DNA from: Luteimicrobium subarcticum
GTDB taxonomy: Bacteria; Actinomycetota; Actinomycetes; Actinomycetales; Cellulomonadaceae
Direction: 5' to 3'
Assembly: GCF_002798015.1 (NCBI RefSeq)
Contig: NZ_PGTZ01000006.1
Span: 248,001 to 312,000, forward strand
DNA: 64,000 bases
The translations under genes and the position numbers were made by a program. Below, piece by piece: positions 26,025 through 34,896 of this stretch. Below the pieces are notes generated by a model, which did no database searches, had not been told where the DNA came from, and saw nothing but the letters and a program-made list of their open reading frames with translations. Each line of letters opens with the position of its first letter. The first letter of the stretch is position 1.

Positions 26025-26512
26025 CAACCCCACCCCGACAGGTCCGCGTACCGGTCGAACGTCCCCGTGCCGTCCGCCACGACGACGACGTGCAGCGGCA
26101 CGTGCCCCTGCAGGAAGCGCGGCGCGCCGGGCAGCGGCACGTCCACCCGCACGTGCGTCAGCACCGTCGAACCCGGTCGCCCGCAGCCGTCCGCGGGGCA
26201 GGTCACCGTGAGAGCCGACGGGCCGGCACCGGCGACGTGCTGGTCGGCGAACGCGAGCCGTGTCGCCGCGAGCGCCAGACGGGTACCGGTCCTCTCGTCG
26301 GGCGACGTCACGAACACGCGCGCCGCACCGCTCGCCGCCTGCTCCGCCGCGAACGTCGCCGCCTGGACCCGACCGACGGTGACCACCAGGTAGACGAGCG
26401 GGAGCAGCAGGAGCAGGGTCGCGCCGAGGAACTCGACCACCGCGCTCCCCTCCTCGCGGCGCCGCGCCGTGCCGTGGTCGCGTGCGGCCCGTCGCCGAGC
26501 GTCCGCCGTCAC
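26024..26512 (-). CDS. TadE-like minor pseudopilin
   Basis: A 162-residue protein with the TadE N-terminal pattern [20 protein letters not shown]: a charged leader, a Glu at the fifth mature position and a hydrophobic helix. Two cysteines (TCPADGCG) in the extracellular part could form a disulfide. The GTG start overlaps the upstream stop by four bases. Confidence 0.8.
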   Translation of the reverse strand: MTADARRRAARDHGTARRREEGSAVVEFLGATLLLLLPLVYLVVTVGRVQAATFAAEQAASGAARVFVTSPDERTGTRLALAATRLAFADQHVAGAGPSALTVTCPADGCGRPGSTVLTHVRVDVPLPGAPRFLQGHVPLHVVVVADGTGTFDRYADLSGWG

Positions 26513-26901
26513 GACGGCTCCCGCACCGCGTGGCCCACGACCGTGAGCCAGCCGCCCGGCCCGAGCAGACCCACCACAGGCAAGGGCGCCCGGACCGTCA
26601 CCTCGACCACGGAGACGCCGTCGACCTGCGTGTAGCGGGCCGACACGTCGTCCGCGAAGCGGGACGAGAGATCGGCTGTCGCGAGCTCGCGCGTCCGCGC
26701 GACGGCGTCCTCCGGCGACCGGTCCGCCCGCGCACCGTAGCGCGCCCCCTCCGCCGCGCTGTCCACCAGGACCGCGCGGACGTGGCGCGCCAGTGCCACC
26801 TGCACGACCCCGAGGAACAGCGCCATGACGAGGATCGAGACGAGCACGAAGTCGACGACGGCCGCACCGTCCTCGCGACCGCCACGGCGAGGACGGCTCA
26901 C
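26509..26901 (-). CDS. TadE family pseudopilin
   Basis: A 130-residue protein with leader SRPRRGGREDGAAVVDFV followed by a hydrophobic helix (VLVSILVMALFLGVVQVALA). The usual Glu of the prepilin motif is Asp in AVVDFV. It is a minor component of the Tad/Flp apparatus. GTG 26901 overlaps the DUF4244 stop by four bases and is preferred over a longer frame. Confidence 0.8.
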   Translation of the reverse strand: MSRPRRGGREDGAAVVDFVLVSILVMALFLGVVQVALARHVRAVLVDSAAEGARYGARADRSPEDAVARTRELATADLSSRFADDVSARYTQVDGVSVVEVTVRAPLPVVGLLGPGGWLTVVGHAVREPS

Positions 26902-27152
26902 GGCCCCTTGACGCTCGAGATCGCGTCGGAGAACGTCTTCGACAGTGCCGGACCGGCGATGGCCCACAGTGCGACGACCAGTCCCGCCGTCATCAGCGTG
27001 ACGAGCACCCAGCCCGGCACGTCGCCGCGTTCCCTGTCATCCCGCGCCCGCCGCACCGCGACCGCGGCACGGACCCCGGCGCGGAGGGCGACCTCCTGCG
27101 CGCCCTCCCGCACCGCGCGGCCGACCCCTGCGACCTCGCTCCACCTCGACAT
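26898..27152 (-). CDS. DUF4244 Flp-type pilin
   Basis: An 84-residue probable major pilin. A 45-residue basic leader ends in RGDVPGWVLVTLMTAGLVVA, a hydrophobic assembly helix, followed by WAIAGPALSKTFSDAISSVK. Size and layout match actinobacterial Flp/DUF4244 pilins. ATG 27152 follows GAGAGGA. It lies 70 bp after tadC. Confidence 0.85.
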   Translation of the reverse strand: MSRWSEVAGVGRAVREGAQEVALRAGVRAAVAVRRARDDRERGDVPGWVLVTLMTAGLVVALWAIAGPALSKTFSDAISSVKGP

Positions 27153-27222
27153 GTCAGTCCTCTCAGGTTCCCGGTCGACCGACCGGCTGTTCCGGATGCG
27201 CCGCACGCGCGGCGCGGGTTCC

Positions 27223-28170
27223 TCACATCCCCACCCGGAGGGTGGCGAGGCTCGGGAAGACGGCGAACGCGACGGTCACGGGCAGGACGAGGAAGACGAC
27301 CGGGACCATCATCCCGACCTCCTTGCGTCCCCCGGCTTCGAGCAGTGCGCGACGGCCGGCCTCGCGGACGTCCTGCGCCTGCGCGCGCAGGACGTCCGCG
27401 AGCGGTGTGCCGCGCTCGACCGCGACGGCCACGCCGTCCGCGAACCGGGTGACGGGCGCCAGGCCGACGCGGTCGGCCAGCTCCTCGAGCGCGCGGCTGA
27501 GCGGCGTCCCGGAGCGCACGGCCGCGAGCGCCGCCGACAGCTCGTCGGCGAGGGCGCCGTGCGCGGTCCGGGCCACCCGGTCGAGCGCTCCGACGGGCGC
27601 CTCCCCCGCGGTGACGGCGAGCGCGAGGAGCTCCGCGACGGTCGGGAACTCGGCGAGGATGCGCTCCTCGCGGGTCCGCACCTGCCGGGACAGGTTCTGG
27701 TCGCACAGGAGGACGCCCGCGACGCCCGCGACGACGACGAGCAGCAGCGCCGGCACGACGGAGGCCCCACGGACGACGACGAGGAGGACGGCGACCGCCA
27801 GACCGAGCGCGAGCCCGACCGCACCGGCAACGAGCTGTCGCGCGCGGAACTGCTCGACGGTGTCGCGCCGGCCGGCGCGTGCGAGGCGCCTTTCCACGTC
27901 GGCGCGGGACGATCCGAAGCGCTCGAGCCCGCGCCCCACGTCGGTGGACCAGGGCGCGACGAGGCGTTCCAGCACGGCGAAGGGCGTGGTGACGGGATCT
28001 TCGTCGAGCAGCCGCGAGACCGCGGACCAGGAGCGCAGGCCGGGCGCCACACGGGCGACGAGGGTCGGACGGCGCCGTCGCAGCCGGGTCACGACGAGCA
28101 GCACGCCGAGCGCGGCCGTCCCGCCGAGGACGGCCCCGGTCGGGACGAGGTGGGTCGAGGCACCGGTCAT
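27223..28170 (-). CDS. tadC: Tad secretion inner-membrane protein TadC
   Basis: A 315-residue platform protein of the type II secretion GspF superfamily. It has an N-terminal helix, paired helices near residues 113-155, and the GspF-like cytoplasmic region EFPTVAELLALAVTAGEAP and GTPLSRALEELADRVG, then a C-terminal membrane pair. ATG overlaps the tadB stop by four bases. It anchors the TadA motor together with TadB. Confidence 0.87.
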   Translation of the reverse strand: MTGASTHLVPTGAVLGGTAALGVLLVVTRLRRRRPTLVARVAPGLRSWSAVSRLLDEDPVTTPFAVLERLVAPWSTDVGRGLERFGSSRADVERRLARAGRRDTVEQFRARQLVAGAVGLALGLAVAVLLVVVRGASVVPALLLVVVAGVAGVLLCDQNLSRQVRTREERILAEFPTVAELLALAVTAGEAPVGALDRVARTAHGALADELSAALAAVRSGTPLSRALEELADRVGLAPVTRFADGVAVAVERGTPLADVLRAQAQDVREAGRRALLEAGGRKEVGMMVPVVFLVLPVTVAFAVFPSLATLRVGM

Positions 28171-29024
28171 CGCAGCACCCGGTTCTCCTCGGGCAGCCGC
28201 CCGATGCGGATCATGGTGCGGTACGCGACGACGCAGCTCGCGGCACCGGTGAGCAGGACGGCGGCACCGGTGACGGAGTCATAGGCGCGCGCCGTCTCCG
28301 GGCGGGTCGCGAGCAGGCCGAGGACGACCCACGGTCCGGCGACGGCGAGGCGTGCCGCGTTGACCGTCCAGGACTGGCGTGCCTCGATCTCGCCGCGGGT
28401 GCGTGCGTCCTCCCGGAGGAACCGGCTCAGGGTCCGCAGGAGCCGTCCGAGGTCCGTCCCGCCGACCTCGCGGGTCATGCGCAGCGCCTCGACGATGCGG
28501 TCGCCGACGGGGTCGGCCAGCCGCTCCTTGAGCAGGTCGAGCGATTCGCCGAACCGTCCCGACGCGCGGAAGTCGCGGGCGAAGGCGAGGAACTGGGGCC
28601 GCAGCTCGACGGGCCCGCGGTCGCCGAGCTGGACGAGCGCCTCGGGCAGCGACAGGCCGGCGCGGACGGCGGACGCGAGGTGGTCGACGACCTCGGGCCA
28701 CACGTGCCGCAGCGCGGCGCGACGACGCCGGGCCCTCGACCGGACGAGCGACCACGGCAGGCCTGCGGCGAGCAGCGCGAAGGCGAGGGCGATGGTGGGA
28801 GAACGCGTCAGGGCGGCGGCCAGCACCAGGACGACGACCGCGAGCGCGACGCTCGCACCGACCAACCCCGACGGGCGAACCGTTCCGGCGCCTGCCTGCA
28901 CGAGGAGGTCCTGCGTGCGGGCGGACCAGCCGGTGCGACGGGCGCGCTGCTGCGTGGGAGGCCAGCAGGCCGCCCACACGGAGGCCAGGCCGGCACCCAG
29001 GAGCAGTCCGATCACGACGCCCAT
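28167..29024 (-). CDS. tadB: Tad secretion inner-membrane protein TadB
   Basis: A 285-residue GspF-like protein with an N-terminal helix, a central pair near residues 55-90 and a C-terminal pair. The cytoplasmic motif is WPEVVDHLASAVRAGLSLPE and the second copy EALRMTREVGGTDLGRLLRT. It sits one base after tadA and overlaps tadC. Confidence 0.88.
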   Translation of the reverse strand: MGVVIGLLLGAGLASVWAACWPPTQQRARRTGWSARTQDLLVQAGAGTVRPSGLVGASVALAVVVLVLAAALTRSPTIALAFALLAAGLPWSLVRSRARRRRAALRHVWPEVVDHLASAVRAGLSLPEALVQLGDRGPVELRPQFLAFARDFRASGRFGESLDLLKERLADPVGDRIVEALRMTREVGGTDLGRLLRTLSRFLREDARTRGEIEARQSWTVNAARLAVAGPWVVLGLLATRPETARAYDSVTGAAVLLTGAASCVVAYRTMIRIGRLPEENRVLR

Positions 29025-29025
29025 C

Positions 29026-30294
29026 TCAGACGTGCACCCCGACCGGTCGCGCGGTCGGCGGACGGCTCAGGAGCGTGGCGACGTCGATGCCGGCCCGGGC
29101 GAACCGCTCCGGGGCGGGGACCTCGGCGTCGCCCCGGACGAGCTCGCCGCCGGTCGGACCGGCGCCGACACGACGGAACAGGCTGGCGGTCTCGATGACG
29201 CCGTTCTCCACGCGGCCGGGCACGGCGAGCACCTCGCGCACGTGACGTCGACCGGACGGCGCGACGTCGAGGTGGACGACGAGGTCGACGCACGACGCGA
29301 CCGTGGGAACGACGAACCGGTCGCTGACGTTCTCGCCCGCGAGGAGGGGCAGCGCGGTGAGCTTGCGCACGGCGTCGCGCGCCGAGCTGGCGTGCAGCGT
29401 GCACAGTCCGGGCAGGCCGGCGTTGAGGGCGACGAGGAGGTCGAAGGCCTCGGCCTCGCGCACCTCGCCGATGACGATCCGGTCGGGGCGCATGCGCAGC
29501 GCCTCCTTGACGAGCCGGCGCAGGGTGATCTCGCCCGTCCCCTCGAGGCTCGCCTGCCGGCACTGCATCGCGACGACGTCGCGAGCACCGACGCGCAGCT
29601 CGAACACCTCCTCGCAGGTGACGACGCGTTGCGTGACGGGCACGGAGCCCAGCAGCGCGTTGAGCATCGTGGTCTTGCCCGCCTGCGTCGCACCCGAGAC
29701 GAGGATGTTGAGCCCGGCGCGCACGCTCGCGTCGAGGAACAGTGCGGCGTGCGGTGTGAGGCTGCCGAGGGCGACGAGCTCGCCGAGGTGCCCGGCGCGC
29801 AGCGTGTGCTTGCGGATGTTCACGGCGGGGTGCTCGCGCGTCACGTCCGGGAGGACGACGTGGAGCCGTTCGCCGCCGGGCAGGCAGGCATCGACGAACG
29901 GTGACGAGATGTCGAGCCGTCGGCCGGTCGGTGCGAGCATGCGGTCGACCAGCGCCCGCAGCTCACCGGGGTCGAGGATGGTGGTCGTGAGCTCGGGCTC
30001 TCCGCGCCGCGCCACGAACACCTGGGCGGGGCCGTTGACCCAGACCTCCTCGACGTCGGGGTCGTCGAGGTAGGGCTGGAGGGGGCCGAAGCCGGCGACG
30101 GCGTCGAGCACGTGCTGCGCGACGGCCGCCGGGTCCGTGAGGGTGGGCACGAGACCGCGGACGGCGCGCGCGTCGTAGTCGACGAGCACCTCGTCGACCA
30201 GGCGTCGCGCACCGGCGGCGTCACGTGCCGGATCGAGCCCGCGACGGCGCACGAGCTCGCGCACCTCGCCCTCGACGATCTCCCCTGCGTCCAC
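29026..30294 (-). CDS. tadA: Tad pilus/secretion ATPase TadA (CpaF)
   Basis: A 422-residue hexameric motor ATPase of the CpaF/TadA family: NGPAQVFVARRG and the N-terminal GFGPLQPYLDDPDVEEVWV part, Walker A SGATQAGKTTML, Asp box, and Walker B MRPDRIVIGEVREAEAFDLL. It drives pilus assembly from the cytoplasmic face. I chose GTG 30294 (VDAGEIVEGEV) because GAGGGG lies six bases upstream; a frame starting 66 bases earlier at GTG 30360 is open but lacks a ribosome-binding site. No TadZ/CpaE-like gene is next to it. Confidence 0.9.
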   Translation of the reverse strand: MDAGEIVEGEVRELVRRRGLDPARDAAGARRLVDEVLVDYDARAVRGLVPTLTDPAAVAQHVLDAVAGFGPLQPYLDDPDVEEVWVNGPAQVFVARRGEPELTTTILDPGELRALVDRMLAPTGRRLDISSPFVDACLPGGERLHVVLPDVTREHPAVNIRKHTLRAGHLGELVALGSLTPHAALFLDASVRAGLNILVSGATQAGKTTMLNALLGSVPVTQRVVTCEEVFELRVGARDVVAMQCRQASLEGTGEITLRRLVKEALRMRPDRIVIGEVREAEAFDLLVALNAGLPGLCTLHASSARDAVRKLTALPLLAGENVSDRFVVPTVASCVDLVVHLDVAPSGRRHVREVLAVPGRVENGVIETASLFRRVGAGPTGGELVRGDAEVPAPERFARAGIDVATLLSRPPTARPVGVHV

Positions 30295-30451
30295 ATCCGC
30301 CCCCTCGCGGTCCCGCTCGTCGCGGTGCCCTCGGCCGCCACCGTAGGGCTTTTCCGTCACGGCCGTCAGCGGCCTGTGGACAACCCGTCGGACTCCCGTT
30401 CACCGCGTGCCGGACGGACTCTCGTCGCGGCACGCGGTGAACGGCGTCCGG

Positions 30452-30775
30452 TCAGGGGCGGCGCTTGCAGGACGCCGTCGCGGTGGCGTTGTCGGAGATC
30501 ACCTTGAACGTCGCCTTGGAGCCGTTCGCGCTGACGTTGACAGCCCAGTACGTCGTGTTGCCGTTGGTCGCCGAGTAGGCCTTCACGCCGTTGACGTAGA
30601 CCGAGATCTGCCCGCGGCCGCTCGCGCTGACGTAGGCGACCGGTGCGTCCGCGGGGCAGCTGATCGACGCGGTCACCGTGCGGATGGTGGCCTGCGCCGC
30701 CGTGACCGGCACGACGACGGACGCGACGAGGACGCCGAGACCGATGAGACCAGCAGAGAGCTTCCTGACCATCAT
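30452..30775 (-). CDS. Small secreted protein of unknown family
   Basis: A 107-residue protein with a clean signal peptide (MVRKLSAGLIGLGVLVASVV, cut near AQA) and a mature domain of about 75 residues rich in Ser, Thr, Val and Asn, with two cysteines (ISCPAD and ASCKRRP) that could join its ends. The pattern suggests a small beta-sandwich, but I recognise no family. Two adjacent ATGs (30775, 30772) follow GGGGGA. The upstream region (30800-30845) is unusually AT-rich and includes TATGTT. Confidence 0.7.
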   Translation of the reverse strand: MMVRKLSAGLIGLGVLVASVVVPVTAAQATIRTVTASISCPADAPVAYVSASGRGQISVYVNGVKAYSATNGNTTYWAVNVSANGSKATFKVISDNATATASCKRRP

Positions 30776-30899
30776 GTTCCCCCAGGTGGTAGATACCCGG
30801 CATCGTCGCCGGACCGGGGATAACATAGCGAACCTTACATATCGGGACAAGGCCTGAAACCGGTGCATGAACCACGCGGCCGCGCCGGCCACGCGACGG

Positions 30900-32036
30900 T
30901 CAGGCGTCGACACGCGCCAGGATCTGGTGCACCACGGACAGCACGTCCCCCGCGGGGATCGCGTAGCCGGTGACGACGCGCGTGCCCGAGGACGCCGCCG
31001 TCGTGATGCCGACGACCTCGTCCTCGTCGTCCAGGAGCGCTCCGCCCGAGTCCCCCGCGACGACGTCGGCGTCGACCACGATGAGCCCCGAGAGCGACTC
31101 GCTCGTCTCGCCCTGCGACGCGCTCGTCGTGATCGAGGCGTCGAGCTGCGTGACGTCGCCCGACGCCGCGACGAGGACGCTGCGCCCGCCGGCGTTCCCC
31201 ACGGCGGTGACGTCGTCGCCGACCGCAGGATCGTCGTCGTCGTCCCAGGTGGCCGTCGCCAGCCCGGACGCACCCTCGAGCTGGAGCACCGCGATGTCCG
31301 AGGTCGTGCTCTCGCCCACCACCTCGGCCCGGTACGACTCGCCGGTCGACGGGAGGGTCACCACCACCTGGGTGGCGCCCTCGACGACGTGCGCGTTGGT
31401 CACGACCTCGCCCGACGACGTGAGCACCACGCCTGTCCCGGCGGCCTCGCCCTCGTCCGTGGCGACCTGGACCACGACGACGCCCGTCGACTGGGCGTCC
31501 GTGGCGGCGGCGACCGACTCGTACGAGGTCGTCGAGCCCGAGGTGCCCGACCCCGACCCGGAGGTCCCGTCCTGGTCCGTGCTTCCCTGGGGGCCGCCGA
31601 AGCCGTCCGCGGGTCCGCCGGCGGAACCGTCCGACGACCCGCCAGGCGCGCCGCCGCCGCCTTCGGTCGTGCCGCCGGACGTCCCCGGCCCGGTGTCCTG
31701 GCCCGGCACTCCCGAGCTCTCGCCGCCGAACGCTCCCTGCTGCCCGCCGGACGACCCCTGGGCGACCTCGCTCGACCCCGAGCCGCCGTCGGCCAGCGCG
31801 ACCGCGCCGGCCCCCAGACCACCGCCGACCACCAGTGCGGCGGCGACCGAGCCGACGAGGACACGTCGTGCCCGGACCGCGGGCACGACGTTGTGGGTCG
31901 CGTGCCCGGCCGGGACCTCGTCGTCGCCGAGGTGGTGGAGCGGGTGTCCGGGTCCGCCGTGCTCGGTCGCGCCGGACGAGGTCGGCGAGGTCGGCGGCGT
32001 CGAGGCGTCGGGTCGCGGCGTGTGCTGGTCGTCCAT
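30900..32036 (-). CDS. Membrane-anchored HtrA-like serine protease without PDZ domain
   Basis: A 378-residue S1C-type protease. The N-terminal 55 residues are cytoplasmic, one helix spans residues 58-82 (RRVLVGSVAAALVVGGGLGA), then about 90 residues of Gly/Ser/Gln linker and a trypsin-like domain. The triad is His216 (TNAHVVEG), Asp247 (SDIAVLQL) and Ser330 (AGDSGGALL). The protein ends at the protease domain, so the PDZ domain of DegP/PepD is absent. ATG follows GGAGGACACC. Substrates are unknown; an envelope protein-quality role is inferred. Confidence 0.87.
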   Translation of the reverse strand: MDDQHTPRPDASTPPTSPTSSGATEHGGPGHPLHHLGDDEVPAGHATHNVVPAVRARRVLVGSVAAALVVGGGLGAGAVALADGGSGSSEVAQGSSGGQQGAFGGESSGVPGQDTGPGTSGGTTEGGGGAPGGSSDGSAGGPADGFGGPQGSTDQDGTSGSGSGTSGSTTSYESVAAATDAQSTGVVVVQVATDEGEAAGTGVVLTSSGEVVTNAHVVEGATQVVVTLPSTGESYRAEVVGESTTSDIAVLQLEGASGLATATWDDDDDPAVGDDVTAVGNAGGRSVLVAASGDVTQLDASITTSASQGETSESLSGLIVVDADVVAGDSGGALLDDEDEVVGITTAASSGTRVVTGYAIPAGDVLSVVHQILARVDA

Positions 32037-32126
32037 GGTGTCCTCCGAGGTTCGTCGAGGTCACCCATGCCACCCCGCGGCGTTGTGCGGACCGTCAGCC
32101 GACCCCAGGCCTGCACTGAGAAACAC

Positions 32127-32164
32127 CTGACAACTTCCGGGGAAGGTATGATCGAATCGATTCG
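32127..32164 (+). promoter_or_regulatory. Promoter and 12-bp palindromic operator of the MFS gene
   Basis: CTGACA at 32127-32132 and TATGAT at 32147-32152 look like a promoter with a short 14-bp spacer. CGAATCGATTCG at 32153-32164 is a perfect palindrome covering the expected start of transcription. A near-identical palindrome sits at the other MFS promoter (40235-40250). The leader to the GTG at 32239 would be about 80 bases. Confidence 0.6.
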
Positions 32165-32238
32165 GACCGTGCCTCTCGCCGGCCGGACCCCCGCGCGAGC
32201 GGCCGCTCGGCCCCGCACCCCCCACCCCCGGAGTCCCC

Positions 32239-33546
32239 GTGGCCACGCCCGCACTCGAGACCGTCGTGCCCCCGCACGTCCGCCGCACGCGCCTCAGCCT
32301 GCTCGGCGTCTTCGCGCTCTTCGGGCTCGCCTCGGCCGCGTGGCTCTCGCGTCTGCCCACCGTGCGGACCCAGCTCGGCGTCTCGGACGCACAGCTCGGC
32401 GCGATCCTCACCACCGGCGCCGTCGGCGCCCTCTGCGCGGTGATCGTCTCGGGCGCCGTCGTCGCGCGCTTCGGCAGCCGCACGACCCTCGTGTTCAGCA
32501 GCTGGGTGTTCGTCGTCGCCACCGCGACGCTCGGCCTCGCGCTCGCGACCCGCTCCGTCCCGCTGCTCGTCGTGGGGCTGTTCGTCAACGGCGTCACCGG
32601 CGCCCTGACGAACGTGCCGATCAACACCAACGCGGCCGCCGTCGAGAGGGCCATGGGCCGGTCGGTGATGTCGCAGTTCCACGCCACGTTCTCCGTGGGA
32701 GCCGTCGCCGGCTCGGCGCTGGGGGCACTGTGCGCCCACCTCGAGGTCGGGCTCCCCGTCCAGCTCTTTGTCACGGCGGCCTTCGTCGGAGCGGCCCGGC
32801 TCGCGCTCGTCCCCTCCGCGACCGCACTGACGCGCGGCGACCAGGTGGACGGCACGAAAGAGCCACAGGTCGACCCCCGCATCGACGCGGCGCTCGCAGA
32901 CCCGGGCGCGGCGGAGACCCTCGACCCGCCGCCGGCACGCCGCCGGGGCGGAGCCGTCCGGGCCGCCGCGGCGGCATGGCGCGAGCCCCGGACCGTCCTG
33001 ATCGGCCTCGTCGTGCTCGCCGCATCGCTCTCCGAGGGGACCGCGAGCAACTGGCTGCCCATCGCGGTCGGCGACGGGTTCGGTCAGGCCGACGCCACCG
33101 CGGCCCTCGTCCTGACGACGTTCACGGCCTCGATGACGCTCGTCCGCGCGCTAGGACCCCAGATCGTCGACCGGCTCGGCCGCACGCGCACGCTCGTGGT
33201 GTCGGGCACCGTCGCGACCGTCGGCCTGCTCGCCTTCGGGCTCGCCCCGTCCTTCGCGCTCGCCTGGGTCGGCGTCCTGCTGTGGGGCTTCGGCGCCGCG
33301 CTCGCCAACCCCGTCGCGCTCACCGCGGCGGCCGACGAGCCGCAGCACGCACCGGTCCGGGTGTCCGTCGTGACGACGTTCGGCTCCGTCGCCCAGCTGT
33401 CGGCCCCGCCCGTGCTGGGGCTCCTCGTCGACGGCATCGGGGCGCGGCACACGCTCACGCTCATCGTGGTCGCGATGGTCGTCTCGGTCGCCGCGTCGCC
33501 CGCCGTGCGGCCGATCGGGGCGGCCGCCCTGCGCACGCGACGCTGA
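32239..33546 (+). CDS. MFS transporter
   Basis: A 435-residue major facilitator protein with about 12 helices in two halves separated by a long polar loop near residues 195-235 (Asp/Pro/Ala/Arg-rich). The first loop has the MFS A-like VVARFGSRTT. It begins GTG with a GGAG site eight bases upstream. The fold resembles the YbjJ/drug-exporter type; the substrate is unknown. The palindrome at its promoter suggests repression by a LacI- or TetR-like protein encoded elsewhere. Confidence 0.85.
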   Translation: MATPALETVVPPHVRRTRLSLLGVFALFGLASAAWLSRLPTVRTQLGVSDAQLGAILTTGAVGALCAVIVSGAVVARFGSRTTLVFSSWVFVVATATLGLALATRSVPLLVVGLFVNGVTGALTNVPINTNAAAVERAMGRSVMSQFHATFSVGAVAGSALGALCAHLEVGLPVQLFVTAAFVGAARLALVPSATALTRGDQVDGTKEPQVDPRIDAALADPGAAETLDPPPARRRGGAVRAAAAAWREPRTVLIGLVVLAASLSEGTASNWLPIAVGDGFGQADATAALVLTTFTASMTLVRALGPQIVDRLGRTRTLVVSGTVATVGLLAFGLAPSFALAWVGVLLWGFGAALANPVALTAAADEPQHAPVRVSVVTTFGSVAQLSAPPVLGLLVDGIGARHTLTLIVVAMVVSVAASPAVRPIGAAALRTRR

Positions 33547-33621
33547 GGTGCGCGTCGCACACAGGTGCGGGGGCTGGCTCGCAGCGGTTCGTCCCGACAG
33601 GCGGACAGTACGCTCGGGCCC

Positions 33622-34863
33622 GTGCCCGCCCTCCCTCCCGGCCGCTGGCGCGACGCGGCCCGCGCGACCGGCCTGCTCGCCCCCGACGGCACGGTCGCCG
33701 CGACCGTGTTCGCCGAGATGAGCGCGCTCGCCGCGCGCACCGGCGCGATCAACCTCGGGCAGGGCTTCCCGGACGTCGACGGCCCGTCGTGGGTCCGCCG
33801 GGCGGCCGTCGACGCGATCGCCCCGGACGCCGAGTCGGGCGCCAACCAGTACCCGCCCGGCCCGGGCGTCCCCACCCTGCTGGACGCGGTCGCCGCCCAC
33901 CAGGACCGGCACTACGGGATCCGACTCGACCCCGCCACACAGGTCCTCGTGACGACGGGCGCGACCGAGGCGCTCGCCGCGACGGTCCTCGCGCTCGCGG
34001 GACCGGGCGACGACGTCGTCACGCTCGAGCCGTTCTACGACGCGTACGCCGCGTGCATCGCGCTGGCCGGCGCGCGACACCTCACCGTCCCGCTCGTCCG
34101 CGACCCCGCGCGACCGGGCGCTCCCCTCCGGCTCGACCTCGACGCGCTGCGCGCCGCCGTCACGGACCGCACCCGGATCGTCCTCGTGAACACCCCGCAC
34201 AACCCGACCGGGACGGTGCTGACGCGCCCCGAGCTCGAGGCGGTGGCCGACGCGGCGCGCCGCCACGACGCGATCGTCCTGACCGACGAGGTCTACGAGC
34301 ACCTCGTGTTCGACGACGCCGTGCACGTGCCTGTCGCGACGCTGCCCGGCATGGCCGAGCGGACGCTCACGGTGTCGTCGGTCGGCAAGAGCTGGTCGCT
34401 GACGGGGTGGAAGGTCGGCTGGGTGACCGGCCCCGCCGAGCTGCTGACCGCCGTACGGACGGTCAAGCAGTTCCTCACCTACGTGTCGGGCGCACCGTTC
34501 CAGCCCGCGGTCGCACGGGCGCTCGGCGACGACACGTTCCCACGGGAGCTCGCCGCCTCGCTCGCGGCGCGCCGCGACCTGCTGTGCGAGGGCCTCGACG
34601 CCGCGGGCTTCGCAGTGTCGCGGCCGCGGGGCACGTACTTCGTGGTCGCGGACGGCTCCCCGCTCGGCTTCGACGACGGGGCCGACCTGTGCCGGCGGCT
34701 GCCCGCGCTCGCAGGCGTGGTCGGCGTGCCGATGTCGGCGTTCTGCACGCCGGGCTCCCCGACGGCCGTCGCCCTGAGGTCCTCGGTCCGGTTCACGTTC
34801 GTGAAGAAGGAGCCGGTGCTGCGCGAGGCGGTCCGCCGCCTCGCCGCGCTCCGGCGCGCCTGA
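33622..34863 (+). CDS. PLP-dependent class I/II aminotransferase
   Basis: A 413-residue fold-type I aminotransferase resembling the YbdL/kynurenine-type group. Features are NLGQGFPDVDGP, NQYPPGPGVPTLLDAV, TTGATEALAATVLAL, the PLP-phosphate Asp/Tyr region NTPHNPTG and TDEVYEHLVF, and the Schiff-base Lys in SSVGKSWSLTGWKVGW. The likely substrate is methionine or an aromatic amino acid; the sequence alone does not decide. GTG 33622 is seven bases after TACGCT (33609-33614). Confidence 0.88.
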   Translation: MPALPPGRWRDAARATGLLAPDGTVAATVFAEMSALAARTGAINLGQGFPDVDGPSWVRRAAVDAIAPDAESGANQYPPGPGVPTLLDAVAAHQDRHYGIRLDPATQVLVTTGATEALAATVLALAGPGDDVVTLEPFYDAYAACIALAGARHLTVPLVRDPARPGAPLRLDLDALRAAVTDRTRIVLVNTPHNPTGTVLTRPELEAVADAARRHDAIVLTDEVYEHLVFDDAVHVPVATLPGMAERTLTVSSVGKSWSLTGWKVGWVTGPAELLTAVRTVKQFLTYVSGAPFQPAVARALGDDTFPRELAASLAARRDLLCEGLDAAGFAVSRPRGTYFVVADGSPLGFDDGADLCRRLPALAGVVGVPMSAFCTPGSPTAVALRSSVRFTFVKKEPVLREAVRRLAALRRA

Positions 34864-34871
34864 GGGCGCGC

Positions 34872-34896
34872 CGCTGACGGGACGCGCCCGTCAGCG
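34872..34896. terminator. Bidirectional terminator between convergent genes
   Basis: A 10-bp stem (CGCTGACGGG 34872-34881 with CCCGTCAGCG 34887-34896) with a 5-base loop. It overlaps the stop of the LysE-type gene and follows the aminotransferase stop by 8 bases. Confidence 0.75.

Noticed and set aside
30867-34877. A 1336-codon plus-strand open frame
   Set aside because: It runs antisense to the HtrA-like gene and in the wrong frame of the MFS and aminotransferase genes; composition is Arg/Ala/Gly-rich with no motif.
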